A stretch of DNA of 64,000 bases from Amycolatopsis sp. FBCC-B4732 (GTDB lineage: Bacteria > Actinomycetota > Actinomycetes > Mycobacteriales > Pseudonocardiaceae): the NCBI RefSeq assembly GCF_023008405.1, contig NZ_CP095376.1:2814001-2878000 (forward strand), written 5' to 3'. The position numbers and the translations under genes were made by a program. The notes under the pieces were generated by a model. It made no database searches. It worked only from the letters and a program-made list of their open reading frames with translations, and was not told where the DNA came from. Positions 60,579 to 64,000 of the stretch are shown here, one piece after another (the stretch's first letter is position 1; the number at the start of each line of letters is the position of its first letter).

Positions 60579-60647
60579 ATGGGTGGGATGAACGCGATTC
60601 GGGGTGGGTTGTCGTCGTATGACCCGCACGGCCCGAAGCGGGGTTAG
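60579..60647 (+). CDS. 22-residue peptide, element micro-ORF
   Basis: MGGMNAIRGGLSS then YDPHGPKRG; ATG at 60579 with GAGAGGAGAG close upstream. Gly/Arg/Pro-rich. Not recognised as a named family; its good ribosome site and the 2-bp gap to the next micro-ORF make translation likely. Confidence 0.5.
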   Translation: MGGMNAIRGGLSSYDPHGPKRG

Positions 60648-60649
60648 CG

Positions 60650-60739
60650 ATGGCTGACCACGTCTGCTCGGCAAGTTTCTGGCTTTCGCCGACACGGATT
60701 GCCACGTGCACCGTGTGCGGCGCCCAGTGGGAGATGTAG
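60650..60739 (+). CDS. 29-residue peptide with CxxC
   Basis: ATG 60650, stop TAG 60737. MADHVCSASFWLSP then TRIATCTVCGAQWEM: a Cys near the start and a CTVC pair suggest a tiny zinc knuckle. It begins 2 bp after the preceding stop, so it probably relies on translational coupling. Function unknown. Confidence 0.5.
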   Translation: MADHVCSASFWLSPTRIATCTVCGAQWEM

Positions 60740-60751
60740 GGAGGAAAGGCA

Positions 60752-60868
60752 GTGTTCACGTACTTGGTGTGGCTCGTACTGGTCGGGCTGCTGTTGGTCG
60801 CGGCCCCGGTGTTCGGGGTGCTCGCGCTGGTCTCGGGGCTGGCGCTGGCGTGGAAGGCCGGACGGTGA
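60752..60868 (+). CDS. 38-residue single-span membrane peptide
   Basis: GTG 60752 preceded by GGGAGGAAAG. One hydrophobic helix (LVWLVLVGLLLVAAPVFGVL) and a short basic end WKAGR. Resembles small Spd-type or holin-sized membrane peptides of actinomycete conjugative elements. Its stop overlaps the next start (GTGA). Confidence 0.6.
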   Translation: MFTYLVWLVLVGLLLVAAPVFGVLALVSGLALAWKAGR

Positions 60869-61029
60869 GCCGCCCGGTGAAGGTCGGCACGGTGATCCGC
60901 ATGCTGGCCGCCCGGCTGGAGCGGGAACGGGCCGCCGCGCTCACGGAACCGACCGAGGACATGGGATGGCAGGCCGGTTTCTGCGAGGGCCTGAAGCACG
61001 CGCAGCACGTGATCCGGAACGGAGACTGA
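60865..61029 (+). CDS. 54-residue helical protein of the element
   Basis: GTG overlapping the previous stop. Starts SRPVKVGTVIRMLAARLERE, ends WQAGFCEGLKHAQHVIRNGD. Amphipathic helices, no membrane segment. Not recognised; the GFxEGLxxA pattern is frequent in small actinophage and AICE proteins. Confidence 0.6.
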   Translation: MSRPVKVGTVIRMLAARLERERAAALTEPTEDMGWQAGFCEGLKHAQHVIRNGD

Positions 61030-61030
61030 C

Positions 61031-61198
61031 ATGCCGGAAATCCAGGCGATCATCACGGCCGCGAGCGACGCCTACCGCGCGTTCGTGGCCACTGAGCCGG
61101 ATCGAGACATCAGGGTCGCGGTCGGGAACGCGGTGCGCTTCCTGGCGGCAGACCTCACCTCGGCGGCTGAGCTGGTCGCCGCGACACGCGAAGGGTAG
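61031..61198 (+). CDS. 55-residue helical protein of the element
   Basis: ATG 61031, 1 bp after the preceding TGA. PEIQAIITAASDAYRAFVAT, DIRVAVGNAVRFLAADLT, AAELVAATREG. All-helical and Ala-rich. Unknown function; kept because of tight coupling within the micro-ORF series. Confidence 0.6.
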   Translation: MPEIQAIITAASDAYRAFVATEPDRDIRVAVGNAVRFLAADLTSAAELVAATREG

Positions 61199-61203
61199 AG
61201 CGG

Positions 61204-61467
61204 ATGCAGATCGCTGCATTGAACCGGCGGGCGCAGCAGCGCTACGCCACGTTCGTGAACACCTTGGACATGGTCGCCGAAGTGCTGGCTGAAGTGGACA
61301 AGCTGATCGCGAAGTACGACGACAACGCCATGTCCGACTCCTGGACCATCGCGACCAAGGACGACCTGAAGTCGTTCCGCACCAAGGCGTTCGACGAACT
61401 CGACCGGCTCCGGCTGCTGGGCAAGAAGCACGAGGCTGAACTCATCTCCCGGGACTGGAGGTTCTGA
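61204..61467 (+). CDS. 87-residue coiled-coil-like protein of the element
   Basis: ATG 61204, 5 bp after the previous stop. Heptad-like pattern in FVNTLDMVAEVLAEVDKLIA and KSFRTKAFDELDRLRLLGKK. Soluble, acidic. Not recognised. It precedes another small gene by 2 bp. Confidence 0.65.
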   Translation: MQIAALNRRAQQRYATFVNTLDMVAEVLAEVDKLIAKYDDNAMSDSWTIATKDDLKSFRTKAFDELDRLRLLGKKHEAELISRDWRF

Positions 61468-61469
61468 CC

Positions 61470-61652
61470 ATGGCGCACCAGGTCGACCGGGTGGTCGATG
61501 ACCTCGCCACGTCGCTCGTGCAGCTCAAGGAATCGATGCACGGGATGCCGATCAACCGCAACGGCTTCAAGGCCGCGCACGACCGGATGGGCCGCGCGAT
61601 GGGAACGCTCATCACCGAGCTGACCGACGCCCGGACCGCCATCACACCCTGA
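61470..61652 (+). CDS. 60-residue helical protein of the element
   Basis: ATG 61470 with GGAGG inside the preceding gene. HQVDRVVDDLATSLVQLKES, FKAAHDRMGRAMGTLITELT. Two helices, no Cys, no membrane segment. Last member of the micro-ORF series before the translocase gene; unknown. Confidence 0.6.
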   Translation: MAHQVDRVVDDLATSLVQLKESMHGMPINRNGFKAAHDRMGRAMGTLITELTDARTAITP

Positions 61653-61680
61653 CCAACCCCACATGATCCGTTTCGCACGC

Positions 61681-61737
61681 GACCGGCCTCGCCACCTCCC
61701 ACCACGGGACGCGGGGCCGGTCTCGTGCTGCACGAGA
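61681..61737 (+). promoter_or_regulatory. Two overlapping hairpins in the translocase leader
   Basis: GACCGGCC/GGCCGGTC (61681-61688 / 61715-61722) and TCTCGTG-CTG-CACGAGA (61721-61737) share two bases, so they can hardly form fully at the same time. The second ends 13 bp before the translocase ATG and contains GAGA of its ribosome site (GAGAGGA). Possible attenuator or terminator/antiterminator pair. Confidence 0.55.
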
Positions 61738-61750
61738 GGACCACCAACCC

Positions 61751-63118
61751 ATGACCACCCCCAAGTCGTCCCGCAAGACCGGGACCGAATTCAAGGCACT
61801 CAAGTGGCTGCTGCGCCACCCCGGCGCCACCGTGGCCCCGACCGCCGTCCTGGGCTCCGGACTCGAGCTCGGCTGGAGCGCCACCGGCGGCATCACGGGC
61901 GCAACGGCCGGCGCCCTGCTCTGCTGGTACCGGGCGCACCCGGACACCTTCGACCACTACGCCGCCCCGCGGCTTCGGGCCTGGCGCCGCCGCTGGTCGG
62001 TCTACCTCGGGCCGCGCTTCGCCCGAGCCCTGCGGGCTTGCGACATGTACGTCACCGACCGCAAGACCGGCGAGGAGCTGTTCCCGAGGGTCACCCGGTT
62101 GCGGTCCTACTCCCCGTCGGTCGACGTCGTCACGATGGCGCTGGCGCGCGGGCAGGCTCGCCGCTCGATCGAGGAGAACCTCGAGCGGCTCGCCGACACG
62201 CTGAAGGTGCAGCGGATCGCGTTCGAGCACCCGAAGCCCGGCTACGTCGCCCTGATCATCGAACGGATGGAGCCGTTCACCGAGACCATCCCGGCCCCGG
62301 AGATGCCCGAGGAGTCCGACGCGGTCGACATCGACGACATCTACGTCGGCGAGACCGAGTACGGCACCGACTGGCGGTTGGGCTTGCGGTCGCATGTGTT
62401 CATCGCGGGAGCGACCGGCGCTGGCAAGAACTCGATCGTGTTCTCCGAGCTGCGGGCTCTGGCTCCGCTGATCCGGGACGGGCTGGTCCGGTTGTGGATC
62501 TGCGACCCGAAGCAACTGGAGTTCCGCAAGCTCGGGGATGCCGGCGTCGCCTACCGGTACGCCGACACCGAACAGGACTGCGCGGAGCTGGTGGAGGAGT
62601 ACGTCGCGGACCTGCGCGCTGTACAGCAGTCGTTCGCCGGGACCGGGCGCCGCAAGATCGAGGTGTCGCGGGAAACCCCGCTCAACCTGCTGATCATCGA
62701 CGAGATCGGGGCGCTGCTGGCCTATGGCGACGGGACCATTGCCCGCAACCTGCGCAAGCTGCTCGCGATCGTCGGCTCCCAGGGCCGTGCCACGGGGCAC
62801 TTCATGACCGCGCTGGTGCAGGAACCCGCCAAGGACGTTGTCCCGGTCCGGGAGCTGTTCCCGACCCGGGTGTGCCTGCGGGTCACCGCCCAGTCGCACG
62901 TGGACATGGTCCTCGGTGAGGGTGCCCGGCTGCGTGGGGCGCTGGCGGACGAGATCCCGAACGTCGCGGACACCGCCGGTATCGGCTACGTGATCCGGCA
63001 GCGCACCCGCGTCCCGCAGCGCGTGCGCGCCGCCTACGTCGATGACCGCGAGATCGACGAACTGATCACGTTCATCCGCTCCGGCCGCTCGATCACCGGC
63101 CTGTCGGTGGTGGCCTGA
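61751..63118 (+). CDS. FtsK/SpoIIIE-type DNA translocase (TraB/TraSA-like)
   Basis: 455 aa; ATG with GAGAGGA upstream. N-terminal region with one or two membrane-associated segments (about 30-60), then the motor: Walker A GATGAGKNS, LVRLWICDPKQLEF, Walker B LNLLIIDEIGALLAY, LAIVGSQGRATG and ELFPTRVCLRVTAQSHVDMVLG (as ELFPTRVCLRVT and AQSHVDMVLG). These enzymes move double-stranded DNA of AICEs between mycelia in a single-protein process. Walker A has Asn where Ser/Thr is usual. Overlaps the next gene by 1 bp (TGATG). Confidence 0.93.
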   Translation: MTTPKSSRKTGTEFKALKWLLRHPGATVAPTAVLGSGLELGWSATGGITGATAGALLCWYRAHPDTFDHYAAPRLRAWRRRWSVYLGPRFARALRACDMYVTDRKTGEELFPRVTRLRSYSPSVDVVTMALARGQARRSIEENLERLADTLKVQRIAFEHPKPGYVALIIERMEPFTETIPAPEMPEESDAVDIDDIYVGETEYGTDWRLGLRSHVFIAGATGAGKNSIVFSELRALAPLIRDGLVRLWICDPKQLEFRKLGDAGVAYRYADTEQDCAELVEEYVADLRAVQQSFAGTGRRKIEVSRETPLNLLIIDEIGALLAYGDGTIARNLRKLLAIVGSQGRATGHFMTALVQEPAKDVVPVRELFPTRVCLRVTAQSHVDMVLGEGARLRGALADEIPNVADTAGIGYVIRQRTRVPQRVRAAYVDDREIDELITFIRSGRSITGLSVVA

Positions 63119-63465
63119 TGACCGAGATCAACTACCCGGCCGTCGTGCACGCCCCGCACTTCAAGATCCAGAAGTCCACCAACCGGGGCCTGGAGCCGCT
63201 GAGCGAGCGCCTGTACTCGTCTCGCGAGGACGCCGCGACCTGGGCGTCGGTCCTGCGGGAGCCGGGGGATCTGGTGCTCATCGGCGAGTACAGCGTCGCC
63301 TACTACGCCCGCTGCGTGGTGTGCGGCGAGTTCTCCGACGACGAGCGGATGCGCTTCGCCGACTGGACCGAACTCGGGCAGTACCTGACCCGGGAGCCCG
63401 GGTGGCGCTGGACCTGCGAACAGCTCGTGTTCTGCCCGAACCACCGACCCGATGAGGAGGACTGA
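63118..63465 (+). CDS. 115-residue zinc-site protein of the element
   Basis: ATG in the TGATG overlap with the translocase. A conserved-looking N-terminus (YPAVVHAPHFKIQKSTNRGL) and a C-terminal metal site CVVCGEF...CEQLVFCPNH (Cys-x2-Cys, Cys-x4-5-Cys-x2-His). No known family recognised. Coupling suggests it works with the translocase. Confidence 0.7.
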   Translation: MTEINYPAVVHAPHFKIQKSTNRGLEPLSERLYSSREDAATWASVLREPGDLVLIGEYSVAYYARCVVCGEFSDDERMRFADWTELGQYLTREPGWRWTCEQLVFCPNHRPDEED

Positions 63466-63467
63466 CC

Positions 63468-63689
63468 ATGTGGCGTCTCGGTTTCTACGTGTGGCGAGTG
63501 TGGCTCTACGCCAAGTACGGCGCCCCGGCCGCGCTCGTGCTTTACCTGATCCACCTCGGCCAGGGCTGGTCGGTGCTGTTCTGGATCGTGGCCGCCGTGT
63601 TCGGCTGCGTCGGGCTCGGGATGGTGCTCGGGGTGACCGAGTTCCGCAACCGCGAGTTCGGCGACGTCGGGCGGGAGCGCATCCGATGA
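63468..63689 (+). CDS. Spd-like small membrane protein
   Basis: 73 aa; ATG 63468, 2 bp after the preceding stop, GAGGAGG upstream. Two hydrophobic helices (APAALVLYLIHLG and VLFWIVAAVFGCVGLGMVLG) with basic ends. Position after traB and this topology match spread (Spd) proteins of streptomycete elements. Overlaps the next start by 4 bp (ATGA). Confidence 0.7.
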   Translation: MWRLGFYVWRVWLYAKYGAPAALVLYLIHLGQGWSVLFWIVAAVFGCVGLGMVLGVTEFRNREFGDVGRERIR

Positions 63690-64000
63690 GCCGCCGCGCC
63701 GACCCCGGACAGCTCGGCCTGTTCGGCACCCCCGCCCCGACGCCGGCACCGACCACCGGCCGCGCCTGCCCTCCGGCCCGGGGACGTCGCAAGCCGCTCG
63801 GCTCACCCGGCAACCCGCTGGTGGCCAAGGACGTACTCGCGGAAGTCCGGGACGGGAAGTTCGGGCTGCTGGACGACACCGACCGCGTGATGGTGCTCGA
63901 CGGTGAAGGCCACTGCCGGGCCGCTCAGGAGGACGACGTCGTGATGCACCTGGTGTCCATCGGCTACGTCGAACGCGCCCCGGCCCGGGAGACGATCTCG
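63686..64000 (+). CDS. Element protein, 3' truncated by the window end
   Basis: 105 codons visible from ATG 63686, overlapping the Spd-like stop. Starts SRRADPGQLGLFGTPAPTPA, a Pro-rich linker, then NPLVAKDVLAEVRDGKFGLL and HCRAAQEDDVVMHLVSIGYV. The LGLF opening recalls clamp-binding motifs (inference). Not enough is visible for a family call; could be the start of a replication-associated or regulatory protein. Confidence 0.65.
   Translation, partial: MSRRADPGQLGLFGTPAPTPAPTTGRACPPARGRRKPLGSPGNPLVAKDVLAEVRDGKFGLLDDTDRVMVLDGEGHCRAAQEDDVVMHLVSIGYVERAPARETIS

Larger units (their letters stand above)
56540..64000. mobile_element. Actinomycete integrative and conjugative element (AICE), left part
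   Basis: Begins at the tRNA-fragment att site and runs past the window end. It contains an FtsK/TraB-type translocase, small Spd-like membrane proteins, an SCO3933-like protein, tiny coupled ORFs, divergent regulators and a cargo gene next to att, the usual content of pSAM2-type elements. Replication initiator, excisionase and integrase are not in view. GC is lower in the cargo gene (56756-57742) than in the transfer genes. 56575-56755 holds no gene. Confidence 0.85.

Noticed and set aside
60469..60591. 40-codon frame from ATG 60469
   Set aside because: No ribosome site, overlaps the leader of the micro-ORF series, and composition is not protein-like.

Overview
The window is very GC-rich, uses many GTG starts and 4-base GTGA/ATGA gene overlaps, and carries secreted CAZymes, a selenocysteine locus and a pSAM2-type integrative element. 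This fits a filamentous actinomycete; gene style and a recurrent GTCCACTGTGGAC-like word suggest Pseudonocardiaceae, probably Amycolatopsis (inference, not proven).

Bases 1-22656 are the right-hand part of a hybrid PKS-NRPS cluster, all on the + strand and almost entirely translationally coupled: an acyltransferase-less KS (5' truncated), an A-T-C-T NRPS, a KS-AT-KR-DH-ACP PKS with unusual KR/DH order, a C-A-T module predicted to load Asn, a C-A-T-TE-MFS protein predicted to load Ser, two paralogous ATP-grasp ligases, a SyrP-like Fe/2-oxoglutarate hydroxylase and a flavodoxin-fold oxidoreductase. The terminal thioesterase has Cys in place of the nucleophilic Ser, a trait of TEs that close strained four-membered rings in obafluorin and sulfazecin, and it is fused to a complete MFS exporter. 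I regard this as the most likely undescribed system. About 380 bp beyond it lies a class A beta-lactamase locus with divergent LysR (BlaA-like) and penicilloyl-serine-protein-like (BlaB-like) genes.

Bases 25.8-36.7 kb are mixed chromosomal genes: a decayed monooxygenase, an isochorismatase-fold hydrolase, small proteins, the full selenocysteine set (selD, tRNA-Sec, selA, selB), an alpha/beta hydrolase, CsbD, a cation/proton antiporter, a ClpX-type zinc-finger protein, a frameshifted P450 and a membrane protein. Bases 36.8-56.5 kb hold a secreted GH78 rhamnosidase and GH54/CBM42 arabinofuranosidase with LacI-type operator candidates between them, a DJ-1/PfpI membrane protein, a NarL-type two-component system, a GT4-GT2 fusion coupled to a radical SAM gene, a GH25 lysozyme, an SGNH hydrolase, a second zinc-finger protein behind a nested dyad, a methyltransferase and an NB-ARC/TPR STAND ATPase.

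From 56540 to the window end is an integrated actinomycete element (AICE-like). Its left end is marked by a 35-bp fragment of the 3' part of a tRNA, probably tRNA-Pro, still followed by the tRNA terminator. It carries a PLD-like cargo gene of lower GC, a 146-bp symmetric inverted repeat, a PP2C phosphatase paired with a sigma-like HTH protein, three spaced GTTTAGA repeats around a TTGACA promoter, an SCO3933-like protein, seven very small genes, an FtsK/TraB-type translocase and Spd-like small proteins. The integrase, replication gene and other end were not seen and should lie to the right.
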